Assembly (NCBI RefSeq): GCF_013408565.1
Contig: NZ_JACBZX010000001.1
Location: 186,001 to 250,000, forward strand
From: Janibacter alkaliphilus
Lineage (GTDB): Bacteria > Actinomycetota > Actinomycetes > Actinomycetales > Dermatophilaceae
Length of the DNA stretch: 64,000 nt
Reading direction: 5' to 3'
This document shows positions 27,210 to 35,319 of the stretch, in pieces (the first letter of the stretch is position 1; each line of letters starts with the position of its first letter). The notes under the pieces were generated by a model that saw only the letters and a program-made list of their open reading frames with translations, was not told the origin of the DNA and did not search any database. The position numbers and the translations under genes were made by a program.

Positions 27210-28585
27210 CGTGCTCCTCCGTCATGCGTGGTCAGGTCGTCCGTGGTCAGGTCATCGGTGGTCAGGTCGTCCGTGGTCAGGTCATCGGTGGTCAGGTCGT
27301 CCGTGGTCAGGTCGTCCGTGGCCGGTCCCGGCCGGTTCTCGGACGCACCCAGCCAGGGCAGGTCGTGGCCCAGCCGCTGCTGCTTGGTGCGCAGGTAGCC
27401 GACGTTCTCGTCGGTGACCCGGCTGGGCACCGGCACCCGTTCGGTCACGTCGATGCCGCGCTCGCGCAGCGCCGCCACCTTCGCCGGGTTGTTCGTCAGC
27501 AGGCGCACCCGGCCGACCCCGAGGTCGCGCAGCACGTGCGCCGCCAGGGTGTAGTCGCGGGCGTCGGCGGGCAGCCCCAGCCCGGTGTTGGCATCCACGG
27601 TGTCCTGGCCGGTGTCCTGCGCGGCGTAGGCCCGCAGCTTGTCGACCAGGCCGATCCCCCGCCCCTCGTGCCCGCGGGCGTAGACGACCACCCCGGCACC
27701 GGCCTGCACCACCGCGGCCATCGCGGCCTCCAGCTGGGGGCCGCAGTCGCACCGGCGGGAGCCGAAGACGTCCCCGGTGAGGCACTCGCTGTGCACCCGC
27801 ACCAGGACCTCGTCGGCGGCGGCGAGGTCGCCGTGGACCAGGGCGACCTGCTCGGCGTCCCCCGGCATCTGGCTGCGGTACCCGACCGCGGTGAAGCGAC
27901 CCGCGTCCGTCGGCAGCGAGGTGGTCACCACCCGCTGCACGAGGATCTCGGTGCGGCGGCGGTGGCGGGCCAGGTCGTCGATGGAGACCAACGGCCAGCC
28001 ACGCTCGTCGGCGAGCTCGCGCAGCTCCGGCAGCCGGGCCATCTGGCCGTCGTCCCGGACCACCTCGCAGATCACCCCGGACGGGGCGCGACCGGCCAGC
28101 CGGGCCAGGTCGACCGCGGCCTCGGTGTGCCCGCGCCGCACCAGCACCCCGCCCTCGCGCGCCCGCAGCGGGAAGACGTGCCCCGGGCGGGCGAGGTCCC
28201 CCGCGCCGGTGGCCGGGTCGGCCAGCAGCCGGGCGGTGCGGGACCGGTCCGCGGCGGAGATCCCGGTGCTCACGCCGTGGCGGGCGTCGACCGAGACGGT
28301 GTAGGCGGTGCCCTTGGCATCCTCGTTGACCGCGGTCATCGGCGGCAGGTCGAGCCGGTCCAGGTCGGCCCCGGTCATCGCCACGCAGACCACGCCGCTG
28401 CCGAGCCGCACGGTGATCCCCATGAGCTCGGGGGTGGCGGCGTCGGCCGCGAAGATGATGTCGCCCTCGTTCTCCCGGTCGGCGTCGTCGACGACGAGCA
28501 CCGGTCGTCCGGCGGCGATCGCGGCGAGCGCGTCCTCCACCCGGTCCAGCGGGACGGGCTGCTCGGCGGGCGTCCGGGCGCTCAT
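27206..28585 (-). CDS. ribBA: Bifunctional 3,4-dihydroxy-2-butanone-4-phosphate synthase/GTP cyclohydrolase II
   Basis: Makes both riboflavin precursors. Residues 1-210 are the RibB domain: [20 protein letters not shown] holds the acidic metal-binding site and [22 protein letters not shown] follows in the usual place. Residues 220-420 are the RibA domain: [21 protein letters not shown] contains the zinc cysteines and [19 protein letters not shown] the catalytic loop. The odd part is the tail: after the normal RibA end the protein adds six exact TDDLT repeats encoded by a 15-bp minisatellite. Overlaps ribE and ribH by ATGA. Confidence 0.96.
   Translation of the reverse strand: MSARTPAEQPVPLDRVEDALAAIAAGRPVLVVDDADRENEGDIIFAADAATPELMGITVRLGSGVVCVAMTGADLDRLDLPPMTAVNEDAKGTAYTVSVDARHGVSTGISAADRSRTARLLADPATGAGDLARPGHVFPLRAREGGVLVRRGHTEAAVDLARLAGRAPSGVICEVVRDDGQMARLPELRELADERGWPLVSIDDLARHRRRTEILVQRVVTTSLPTDAGRFTAVGYRSQMPGDAEQVALVHGDLAAADEVLVRVHSECLTGDVFGSRRCDCGPQLEAAMAAVVQAGAGVVVYARGHEGRGIGLVDKLRAYAAQDTGQDTVDANTGLGLPADARDYTLAAHVLRDLGVGRVRLLTNNPAKVAALRERGIDVTERVPVPSRVTDENVGYLRTKQQRLGHDLPWLGASENRPGPATDDLTTDDLTTDDLTTDDLTTDDLTTDDLTTHDGGAR
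27231..27320 (-). repeat. 15-bp minisatellite, six units, in the 3' end of ribBA
   Basis: Six consecutive 15-mers (27231, 27246, 27261, 27276, 27291, 27306) of two types, GTCAGGTCGTCCGTG and GTCAGGTCATCGGTG, in the order A-B-A-B-A-A as read on the plus strand. They are in frame and encode TDDLT units. The mixed order suggests recent expansion and possible length variation between strains. Confidence 0.93.
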
Positions 28586-29220
28586 GCCGCCCCCTCCCGG
28601 TCGGTCAGCTCCCGCGCGGAGAGCAGCCGCTCGACGTACTTGGCGAGCACGTCCACCTCGAGGTTGACCCGGTCGCCGACCTGCTTGCGGCCCAGCGTGG
28701 TCAGCTCCAGCGTGGTCGGCACGAGACCGACGGCGAAGGTGGGCTCCGGGTCGCCGACCGGGCTCACCCCGGTCACGGTGAGGCTGGTGCCGTCGACGGC
28801 GACCGACCCCTTCTCCACGACGTACCGGGCCAGCGCGGGCGGCAGCCCGACCCGGACGGTCTCCCACCGCTCCCCCGGCTCGCGGGCGACGATCCGTCCG
28901 ACCCCGTCGACGTGCCCCTGGACGAGATGACCGTCCAGCCGACCGGCGACCGGCGCGGCCCGCTCCAGGTTGACCCGGTCGCCGGGGCGCAGCCCGCCGA
29001 GGGTGGAGCGCGTCAGGGTCTCGGCCATGACGTCAGCAGTGAAGACCGGCCCGTCCGGCTGCTCGTCGGCGACGGTCAGGCAGACCCCGTCCACCGCGAT
29101 GCTGGCGCCGTGCACGACGCCCTGCATGACCAGCGGGCCGCGCAGGCTGAGCCGGGCGGAGTCGGCCGCCGTCTCCACGGCGACCACCTCGCCGAGCTCC
29201 TCGATGATGCCGGTGAACAT
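28582..29220 (-). CDS. ribE: Riboflavin synthase, alpha subunit
   Basis: Dismutates two ribityllumazines to riboflavin. 212 residues in two similar barrels. It opens with the family signature [29 protein letters not shown] and [14 protein letters not shown] are the matching ligand loops of each half, and [15 protein letters not shown] is conserved. It begins 3 nt after ribD and overlaps ribBA. Some databases call this gene ribC. Confidence 0.96.
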   Translation of the reverse strand: MFTGIIEELGEVVAVETAADSARLSLRGPLVMQGVVHGASIAVDGVCLTVADEQPDGPVFTADVMAETLTRSTLGGLRPGDRVNLERAAPVAGRLDGHLVQGHVDGVGRIVAREPGERWETVRVGLPPALARYVVEKGSVAVDGTSLTVTGVSPVGDPEPTFAVGLVPTTLELTTLGRKQVGDRVNLEVDVLAKYVERLLSARELTDREGAA

Positions 29221-29223
29221 CTC

Positions 29224-30330
29224 TCAGCTCCTCTCCCGGCGCACCCGTGCGCTGATCCGCACGTCGTCGCCGAGCGTCGTGACGTCGAAGGGGGTGAGGC
29301 GCAGCGCCTCGGAGATCGTGGTGATGCCGGCCGGCCCCAGGGCCGACGGCCCGGCGCCGAGCAGCGCCGACGCGAGGTAGGTGACGACCTCGTCGACGAG
29401 GCCCCGGGCGACCATCGCCCCGGCCAGGGTCGGGCCGCCCTCGACCAGCACCGCGCGGCTGCCGCGCTCGTGCAGCGCGTGCAGCAGCCCCACCAGGTCC
29501 AGACCGGAGCCGTCGCGCGGGAGCGCCAGCAGCTCGGCGCCCGCGGAGCGGACGCGCTCCCGCGCCGCGGCGTCGAGGTCGTCGGCGACGACGACCAGGG
29601 TGGGCGCGCTGTCGTCGAGGACCCGGGCGTCCGGGGCGATCCGGCCGCCGGTATCGAGCACCACCCGCAGCGGCTGCCGCCGGACCGCCGGGCCGCGGGC
29701 GGCCAGGTGCGGGTCGTCGGCGCGCAGCGTCCCGCCGCCGACGAGGACGGCGTCGCTGCGGGCGCGCAGGGCGTGCACGTCGGCGCGGGCGTCGGGGCCG
29801 GTGATCCAGCGGCTGCTGCCGTCGGCGGCGGCCACCCGGCCGTCGAGGGTGCTGGCCGTCTTGAGGGTGACGTGCGGGCGCCCGGTGCGCACCGCGGTGA
29901 GCCAGGCGCGGTTGACGTGCTCGGCGGCCGCGGTGGCGGCGGCACCGGGCTCGGTGATCACCTCGACCCCGGCCGCACGCAGGTCCGCCGCGCCGCCGCC
30001 GGCCGTGGGGTTGGGGTCGGCGACGCCGACGACGACCCGGGTCACGCCCGCGTCGATCAGCGCCTGGGTGCACGGGCCGGTCCGACCGGTGTGCCGGCAC
30101 GGTTCGAGGGTGACCACCGCCGTGGCGTCGCGGGCCCGCTCGCCGGCGTCGCGCAGGGCCATCACCTCGGCGTGCGGTCCGCCGTGCTGCTCGTGCCAGC
30201 CCTCGCCGACGACCTGACCGTCGGGGGCGAGCAGCACCGCGCCGACGACCGGGTTGGGGCTGGTCGTGCCCAGCCCGCGCTCGGCGAGCCGGCAGGCGCG
30301 GCGCACGGCCTCGTCCCAGGTGCCCTCCAC
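29224..30330 (-). CDS. ribD: Bifunctional pyrimidine deaminase/reductase in riboflavin synthesis
   Basis: 368 residues. The N-terminal deaminase has the zinc motif GGPHAEVMAL (HAE) and TLEPCRHTGRTGPCTQAL (PC-x8-C type). The C-terminal reductase has LKTASTLDGRVAA and VEGGPTLAGAMVARGLVDE. GTG 30330 fits the family start; the frame is open further up into the riboswitch but carries no homology there. First gene of ribD-ribE-ribBA-ribH, under the FMN riboswitch. Confidence 0.95.
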   Translation of the reverse strand: MEGTWDEAVRRACRLAERGLGTTSPNPVVGAVLLAPDGQVVGEGWHEQHGGPHAEVMALRDAGERARDATAVVTLEPCRHTGRTGPCTQALIDAGVTRVVVGVADPNPTAGGGAADLRAAGVEVITEPGAAATAAAEHVNRAWLTAVRTGRPHVTLKTASTLDGRVAAADGSSRWITGPDARADVHALRARSDAVLVGGGTLRADDPHLAARGPAVRRQPLRVVLDTGGRIAPDARVLDDSAPTLVVVADDLDAAARERVRSAGAELLALPRDGSGLDLVGLLHALHERGSRAVLVEGGPTLAGAMVARGLVDEVVTYLASALLGAGPSALGPAGITTISEALRLTPFDVTTLGDDVRISARVRRERS

Positions 30331-30379
30331 GCGGAGCCTCCGTCCGTCCTCACCGCGGTCAGCGGGGTCGACGGAGGCA

Positions 30380-30397
30380 CGACGGCGCGAGCCGTCG
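30380..30397 (-). promoter_or_regulatory. Hairpin between FMN aptamer and ribD, possible expression platform
   Basis: CGACGGC/GCCGTCG with a 4-nt loop lies 50 nt upstream of the ribD start, between aptamer and gene. It may be part of the switching structure. Alternative pairings with the aptamer were not modelled. Confidence 0.4.
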
Positions 30398-30437
30398 GAC
30401 GACGAGCAGGGGCGCACGCGAGGCGCACCCGCCCGTC

Positions 30438-30569
30438 GCGTGCTGCCTCCCATCCGGACTCTCACCGTCGGTACCGGATTTCCACCGGTTCGGCCTCGCC
30501 CCGTCGTGCGGGATGAGGTTCGCGGACTGTCACCGCCGGCTCGGAATTTCACCGACCCCGGAGCACGCG
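30438..30569 (-). promoter_or_regulatory. FMN riboswitch (RFN element) controlling the rib operon
   Basis: On the minus strand the conserved RFN blocks appear in order: GGGGTCGGTGAAATTCCGAG, CCGGCGGTGACAGTCCGCGA, a variable arm with CCCGCACGACGGGGCGAGG, ACCGGTGGAAATCCGGTACC, and GACGGTGAGAGTCCGGATGG with a closing GAGGCAGCACGCG that pairs with CGCGTGCTCC at the 5' side. FMN binding would reduce ribD-ribE-ribBA-ribH expression. It lies about 110 nt upstream of ribD. Confidence 0.97.
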
Positions 30570-30690
30570 TACATCTGCTGGTACCAGGTCAGGATACCCC
30601 TGCCGCGGACGGTCGAGACCTGTGAGACCGACCACCTGCGCGTACCCGGGCGCCAGGCGCGGGCGGGGCCGCCGGGTGAAGCACGAGGTG

Positions 30691-30873
30691 CTACCGCGAG
30701 TGGCGCCAGAAGGTGACGCCCAGAGGAGCCGCCTGGAGGTGGGGACAGCGCCGACCCGGGAGCAGGGGGATGTCGACCGGGTCGGCGCTGCACTGGTCAC
30801 AGTACGGCCACGACGCCCTCGATGCCACGCCGACGGGCGGGGCATCGTGCAGATCACGTACCCCCTTCGGCAT
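30691..30873 (-). CDS. Possible 60-residue zinc-ribbon-like small protein
   Basis: An ATG at 30873 opens a 60-codon frame with GC-rich third positions. The product contains YCDQCSADP and, 17 residues later, RRCPHLQ, a C-x2-C ... C-x-H arrangement that could bind zinc, and ends VTFWRHSR. It starts just inside the sucD terminator and lies between sucD and the rib riboswitch on the same strand. I do not recognise the family. No Shine-Dalgarno was seen. It may be a real small protein or chance. Confidence 0.38.
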   Translation of the reverse strand: MPKGVRDLHDAPPVGVASRASWPYCDQCSADPVDIPLLPGRRCPHLQAAPLGVTFWRHSR

Positions 30874-30876
30874 GAC

Positions 30877-30906
30877 GACGGGGCCGGTCCGCAGACCGGC
30901 CCCGTC
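30877..30906 (-). terminator. Terminator hairpin of sucCD
   Basis: A perfect 13-bp stem (30877-30889 with 30894-30906) with a 4-nt loop lies 17 nt after the sucD stop. Strong and well placed. Confidence 0.85.
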
Positions 30907-30922
30907 GGGTTGTGCTGGCGGC

Positions 30923-31813
30923 TCAGCCCTGCTTCGCCTGCATGATCTCGCGCATCAGGTCGGCCGTCTCGGACGGCGTCTTGCCGACCTTGACGCCGGC
31001 GGCCTCGAGGGCCTCCTTCTTCGCCTCGGCGGTGCCGGAGCTGCCGGAGACGATGGCGCCGGCGTGACCCATGGTCTTGCCCTCCGGCGCGGTGAAGCCG
31101 GCGACGTAGCCGACGACCGGCTTGGTGACGTTGGCCTTGATGTAGTCCGCGGCCCGCTCCTCGGCGTCGCCGCCGATCTCGCCGATCATGACGATCGCGT
31201 CGGTCTCCGGGTCGGCCTCGAAGGCCTCCAGGCAGTCGATGTGCGTGGTCCCGATGATCGGGTCGCCGCCGATGCCCACCGCCGTGGAGAAGCCGAACTC
31301 CCGCAGCTCGTACATCATCTGGTAGGTCAGCGTCCCGGACTTGCTGACCAGGCCGATCCGGCCGGCGCCGGCGATGTTCGCCGGGATGATGCCGGCGTTG
31401 GACTGGCCGGGGGTGATGATCCCCGGGCAGTTCGGGCCGATGATCCGGGTGGCCTTGTCCTTGCTGTAGTTGTAGAACTCCGCGGTGTCCTTGACCGCGA
31501 TGCCCTCGGTGATGACCACGGCCAGCCCGATGCCGGCGTCCACGGCCTCCATCACCGCCGCCTTGGCGAAGGCGGGCGGGACGAAGAGCACCGAGACGTC
31601 GGCGCCGGTCTCGGCCATGGCGTCGGCCACCGAGCCGAAGACCGGGACCTGCTGGCCGCCGTCGAAGTCGACCGTCTGGCCGGCCTTCTTCGGGTTGACC
31701 CCGCCGACGATGTTCGTGCCGGAGGCGAGCATGCGCGTGGTGTGCTTCATGCCCTCGGAGCCGGTCATGCCCTGGACGATGACCTTGCTGCTGTCGTTGA
31801 GGAAGATAGCCAT
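30923..31813 (-). CDS. sucD: Succinate-CoA ligase, alpha subunit
   Basis: TCA-cycle enzyme with SucC, making ATP or GTP from succinyl-CoA. 296 residues. The CoA-binding N-terminus has [32 protein letters not shown] follows, and [20 protein letters not shown] carries the phosphorylated active-site histidine. ATG 31813 is 20 nt after the sucC stop. Followed by a strong terminator. Confidence 0.97.
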   Translation of the reverse strand: MAIFLNDSSKVIVQGMTGSEGMKHTTRMLASGTNIVGGVNPKKAGQTVDFDGGQQVPVFGSVADAMAETGADVSVLFVPPAFAKAAVMEAVDAGIGLAVVITEGIAVKDTAEFYNYSKDKATRIIGPNCPGIITPGQSNAGIIPANIAGAGRIGLVSKSGTLTYQMMYELREFGFSTAVGIGGDPIIGTTHIDCLEAFEADPETDAIVMIGEIGGDAEERAADYIKANVTKPVVGYVAGFTAPEGKTMGHAGAIVSGSSGTAEAKKEALEAAGVKVGKTPSETADLMREIMQAKQG

Positions 31814-31833
31814 TGCTGTGGTTGTCCCGTCCC

Positions 31834-33015
31834 TTACTTCGCGGCCAGCTCGGCGGCCTTGCTGGCCGCGCCGTCCATGGTCTCTTCGATGCTGACGAGC
31901 GGGTGCGCGAACTCCGCGAGGATGCGGCGCCCCTCCTCGACGTTGTTGCCGTCCAGGCGGACGACCAGCGGCTTGGTGGCCTCGTCGCCGAGGGTCTTCA
32001 GCGCCCCGACGATGCCGTCGGCGACCGCGTCGCAGGAGGTGATGCCGCCGAAGACGTTGACGAAGACGCTCTTGACCTGCTCGTCGTTGAGGATGACGTC
32101 CAGGCCGTTGGCCATGACCTCCGCGGAGGCGCCGCCACCGATGTCGAGGAAGTTGGCCGGCTTGCTCGCGCCGCCGGTCTGGTCCTCGCCGGCGTAGGCG
32201 ACGACGTCCAGGGTGCTCATCACCAGGCCGGCGCCGTTGCCGATGATCCCGACGTTGCCGTCGAGCTTGACGTAGTTCAGCCCGAGCGCCTTGGCCTTGG
32301 CCTCCAGCGGGTCGGCGGCGTCCTTGTCCTCCAGCTCGGCGTGCTCCGGCTGACGGAAGTCGGCGTTGCCGTCCAGGGTCACCTTGCCGTCGAGGGCGAG
32401 GACGGTGCCGTCCTCGGTCTTGACCAGCGGGTTGACCTCGACGAGCGTCGCGTCCTCCTCGGCGTAGACCGTCCACAGGCTCTTGAGCACCTCGGCCACC
32501 TTGGGCGCGGTCTCGGCGTCGAAGCCGGCCTGCTCGACGATCCGCTGCGCGGTCGCGTCGTCGATCCCCACGTTCGGGTCGACCTCGACCCGGGCGAGGG
32601 CCTCGGGGCGCTCCTCGGCGAGCTGCTCGATCTCGACGCCGCCCTCGGTGCTGCACATCGCCAGGTAGCTGCGGTTGGTGCGGTCCAGCAGGATCGAGAA
32701 GTAGTACTCCTCGGCGATCTGGGCACCCTGGGCGATCATCACCTTGTGCACGGTGTGACCCTTGATGTCCATGCCGAGGATGGCCTCGGCGTGCTGCTCG
32801 GCCTCGTCCGCGGTCTTGGCGACCTTGACGCCGCCGGCCTTGCCGCGCCCGCCGGTCTTGACCTGGGCCTTGACGACCGTGACGCCACCGGACTTCGTCC
32901 CGATCTGCTCGGCGGCCGCGCGGGCCTCCTGCGGGGTGGTGGCGACGGCGCCGGCCAGGACCGGGACGCCGTGCTTCTCGAACACGTCGCGTGCTTGGTA
33001 CTCGAAGAGATCCAC
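31834..33015 (-). CDS. sucC: Succinate-CoA ligase, beta subunit
   Basis: Partner of SucD. 393 residues. The ATP-grasp domain starts [18 protein letters not shown] and has [37 protein letters not shown] supplies metal-binding residues; [17 protein letters not shown] and [13 protein letters not shown] lie in the C-terminal part. GTG 33015 fits the family start; the in-frame extension upstream is non-coding. A TAGGCT box at 33069-33074 is a likely promoter element. Confidence 0.97.
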   Translation of the reverse strand: MDLFEYQARDVFEKHGVPVLAGAVATTPQEARAAAEQIGTKSGGVTVVKAQVKTGGRGKAGGVKVAKTADEAEQHAEAILGMDIKGHTVHKVMIAQGAQIAEEYYFSILLDRTNRSYLAMCSTEGGVEIEQLAEERPEALARVEVDPNVGIDDATAQRIVEQAGFDAETAPKVAEVLKSLWTVYAEEDATLVEVNPLVKTEDGTVLALDGKVTLDGNADFRQPEHAELEDKDAADPLEAKAKALGLNYVKLDGNVGIIGNGAGLVMSTLDVVAYAGEDQTGGASKPANFLDIGGGASAEVMANGLDVILNDEQVKSVFVNVFGGITSCDAVADGIVGALKTLGDEATKPLVVRLDGNNVEEGRRILAEFAHPLVSIEETMDGAASKAAELAAK

Positions 33016-33068
33016 GAGGTGATTCCGTCCTCTGCTTTGGTCTGCTGCGATGCAGGTGTGCGCCCCAG

Positions 33069-33074
33069 AGCCTA
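33069..33074 (-). promoter_or_regulatory. Candidate -10 element TAGGCT for sucCD
   Basis: Read on the minus strand, TAGGCT lies 54 nt before the sucC start, which would give a 5' leader of about 47 nt. The same box is seen before several genes in this window. Confidence 0.4.
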
Positions 33075-33206
33075 GTGCGGCGGGGCGCCGGGCGCCGCAG
33101 GTGTCCGCCTGGCGGGGCCGGTGCTGCCCGGATGCCCGACGAGCCGGGTCCGGCTGTGCCCGTTCGGCTCCGCCGGGGTACCACGCCGGGTTACGCTGCC
33201 CGGACC

Positions 33207-34127
33207 ATGATCTGTCCCGCACGGGTGGTCCCTGCCACCGGAGGAGACCGGCACGGTGGCAGCGGCGAGGACGCCGGCCTGCGCACCCTGATCGGGCAGC
33301 GGCTGCGTGCCCAGGCCACGCCCCAGGCGGTCGTCGGCGGCATCGTCGAGGCGGTCTGGGCCAGCACCCACGTGGCGCTCTACCCCTTCGGCACCCGTAC
33401 CCCGAAGCGGGGCAGCGACGGCCACGGCTACCGGATCGAGCACCTCTCGCCCACCCAGCGCGGCATGCTCATGTCCGGGGTCGCCGAGTCGGGCACCCCG
33501 ATCCTGCTGGTGCACGGGATGGCCGACAACCACTCCATCTTCGCGCTGCTGCGCCGCGGGCTGATGCGCCGCGGCTTCAGCCGGGTCTTCGCGATGAACT
33601 ACTCGGTGCGCACCCGGGACGTGCGCACCGCCGCCGCGCAGCTGGCCGAGGAGATCGAGGTGATCGTCACCGAGACCGGCTACGAGCGGATCCACGTCGT
33701 CGCGCACAGCCTGGGCGGCATCATCGCCCGGTACTACGTGACCCGGCTGGACGGGGACGAGCGGGTGCACACCCTGGTCACCCTGGGCTCGCCGCACCAC
33801 GGCACCCTCGCGGCGCACCTGCTGCCGACCCGGATCACTCGCCAGCTGCGCCCCGGCAGCGCCCTGCTGCGTGAGCTCAATCAGCCGGCGGACGGCTGCC
33901 GCACCCGGATGATCGCGCTCTGGTCGGACACCGACGAGGCCATCTTCCCGGCGGGCAACGCGGCGCTGCGCCAGGCCGGGGTGCAGGTCACGAACATCGC
34001 GCTCAGCGGGGCGGGGCACCTGACCCTGCCGATCCTGCCGACGGTGGTGCACCAGCTGGCGACGAGCCTGACCCAGCTGGACACCGAGGGCGAGCCGACG
34101 GCCTCGATCACCGACATCTCGGTGTGA
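33207..34127 (+). CDS. Alpha/beta-hydrolase, lipase-like esterase
   Basis: 306 residues. The oxyanion-hole loop is [14 protein letters not shown], the nucleophile elbow [16 protein letters not shown] (Ser in GxSxG-like HSLGG), the acid probably in [11 protein letters not shown] and the histidine in [12 protein letters not shown]. This set fits bacterial triacylglycerol lipases/esterases of the LipA-like group. No signal peptide is seen from ATG 33207, so it may be cytoplasmic or use an unusual export route. It stands divergent to sucCD and 165 nt before the M23 gene. Confidence 0.82.
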   Translation: MICPARVVPATGGDRHGGSGEDAGLRTLIGQRLRAQATPQAVVGGIVEAVWASTHVALYPFGTRTPKRGSDGHGYRIEHLSPTQRGMLMSGVAESGTPILLVHGMADNHSIFALLRRGLMRRGFSRVFAMNYSVRTRDVRTAAAQLAEEIEVIVTETGYERIHVVAHSLGGIIARYYVTRLDGDERVHTLVTLGSPHHGTLAAHLLPTRITRQLRPGSALLRELNQPADGCRTRMIALWSDTDEAIFPAGNAALRQAGVQVTNIALSGAGHLTLPILPTVVHQLATSLTQLDTEGEPTASITDISV

Positions 34128-34215
34128 GCCCTCTCACGCGCCTGACCTGCAGCGGACCGGGCTTCTGGCCGTAGATCAGCGTGCTGCGGGGGTTCTGTCC
34201 ACAGCGCCGGTTTTG

Positions 34216-34221
34216 TATAAC
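34216..34221 (+). promoter_or_regulatory. Candidate -10 element TATAAC for the M23 peptidase gene
   Basis: TTTTGTATAAC is the most AT-rich spot in the 165-nt gap. It would give a 5' leader of about 65 nt. A GAGGA at 34278 serves as ribosome-binding site. Confidence 0.45.
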
Positions 34222-34292
34222 GAACAGGTCACGCTACTGTCGTCGGTCGGTAACAGCATGACGTCCGAGACCCCCTGCGAGGACACCCCCTG

Positions 34293-35204
34293 ATGACTGA
34301 CGACTACGTCGGGCGGCACCGCCCGCCCACGCGCGCCGAGCGGCGCGCGCTGGCCAGGCGCACCCGCGCCCCGAAGACCCTCGGCCCCGGCTACGCCCTG
34401 CCGACCGCCGCGGCCGCGACCCTGGTGCTCAGCGCCGCCGGCGCGACCGCCGCCCAGACCGCCTTCGGCGCCAGCACGGCCACCGCCGCCCAGGCCGCCA
34501 TCGCCTCCCCCGCCTCGGTCGCCCAGGACTCCGGCGTCGCCGACGCGGCGCGCGAGCAGATGGCCACCCAGGTCGCCGACAGCGCCGGTCTGGCCGAGCG
34601 TCGCCAGGCCTCCTCGGTCTCGGTCGCCAAGGACCAGGGCCGGGCCCAGCAGGCGCAGCGCGCGGCCCGAGCCGAGCGCCGCGAGGCGGCCGCCGAGAAG
34701 AAGCGCGAGGAGGCGGCCGATCGTCGCGAGGCTGCGGCCTCCCGCGCCGCGGAGCGCTCCAGCACCACGAGCTCGGGCTCCTCGTCGAGCGCTGCCAGCG
34801 CCGCCGGCCCGCAGGACTGGGTGCAGCCCATCGACAACCCGACCTTCACCTCCCCCTTCGGCCCGCGCTGGGGCCGGCTGCACGCCGGTCAGGACTACGC
34901 CGCGCCGACCGGCACCCCGCTGAAGTCGATGAGCAGCGGCACCGTGGTCCAGGCGGGCGAGATGTCCGGCTACGGCAACACCGTGGACATCGAGTACTGG
35001 GACGGCACCGTCTCCCGGTACGGCCACATGGACAGCATCGACGTCACCGTCGGCCAGGAGGTCGGCCCGGGTGACGTGGTCGGCCGGTCCGGCAACACCG
35101 GCCGCTCCACCGGCCCGCACCTGCACGTCGAGATCCACCCGGACGGCGGCGAGCCGGTCGACCCCGGCCCCTGGCTGGAGGAGCGGGGTCTGGGTCTGGT
35201 CTGA
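34293..35204 (+). CDS. Secreted M23-family peptidoglycan endopeptidase
   Basis: 303 residues. A charged N-terminus (residues 1-30) is followed by a hydrophobic export helix (ALPTAAAATLVLSAAGATA). Residues 95-155 are a helical Ala/Glu/Arg-rich segment, likely coiled coil. The LytM/M23 domain fills the rest: zinc ligands in RLHAGQDYAAP (H-x3-D) and PHLHVEIHPDG (HxH), with PFGPRWG and GYGNTVDIEY between. All catalytic residues are present. It likely cuts peptidoglycan cross-links. The place beside pcrA and sucC matches Rv0950c in M. tuberculosis. Confidence 0.93.
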   Translation: MTDDYVGRHRPPTRAERRALARRTRAPKTLGPGYALPTAAAATLVLSAAGATAAQTAFGASTATAAQAAIASPASVAQDSGVADAAREQMATQVADSAGLAERRQASSVSVAKDQGRAQQAQRAARAERREAAAEKKREEAADRREAAASRAAERSSTTSSGSSSSAASAAGPQDWVQPIDNPTFTSPFGPRWGRLHAGQDYAAPTGTPLKSMSSGTVVQAGEMSGYGNTVDIEYWDGTVSRYGHMDSIDVTVGQEVGPGDVVGRSGNTGRSTGPHLHVEIHPDGGEPVDPGPWLEERGLGLV

Positions 35205-35220
35205 GACCGGCCCGCACCGC

Positions 35221-35263
35221 ACGACGACGGCCGCCGAGCATCGCGCTCGGCGGCCGTCGTCGT
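35221..35263. terminator. Bidirectional terminator between M23 gene and pcrA
   Basis: A perfect 19-bp stem (35221-35239 with 35245-35263) and 5-nt loop lies between two convergent genes, 17 nt after the M23 stop and 57 nt from the pcrA stop. Confidence 0.85.
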
Positions 35264-35319
35264 GCCTACGGTCGGGGTCTGCCCGACCATGTCGGCGGGT
35301 CAGGCCTGGCGGCGCCGCC

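Larger units (their letters stand above)
30570..30922. other. Gap between the FMN riboswitch and sucD
   Basis: This stretch holds the rib promoter region, the sucD terminator (30877-30906) and one possible small gene (30691-30873). Several other frames open on both strands but look like shadows. No clear -10 box was identified for the rib operon. Confidence 0.6.

Noticed and set aside
30530-30857. Small minus-strand ORFs (87 and 102 codons) over the rib leader
   Set aside because: They run into the FMN aptamer, whose bases are constrained as RNA, and show no protein features; only the 60-codon frame at 30691 looked worth listing.
34128-34292. Cyclic di-AMP (ydaO) riboswitch before the M23 peptidase gene
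   Set aside because: This class often precedes actinobacterial cell-wall hydrolases, but the gap is only 165 nt and I could not find the conserved blocks.
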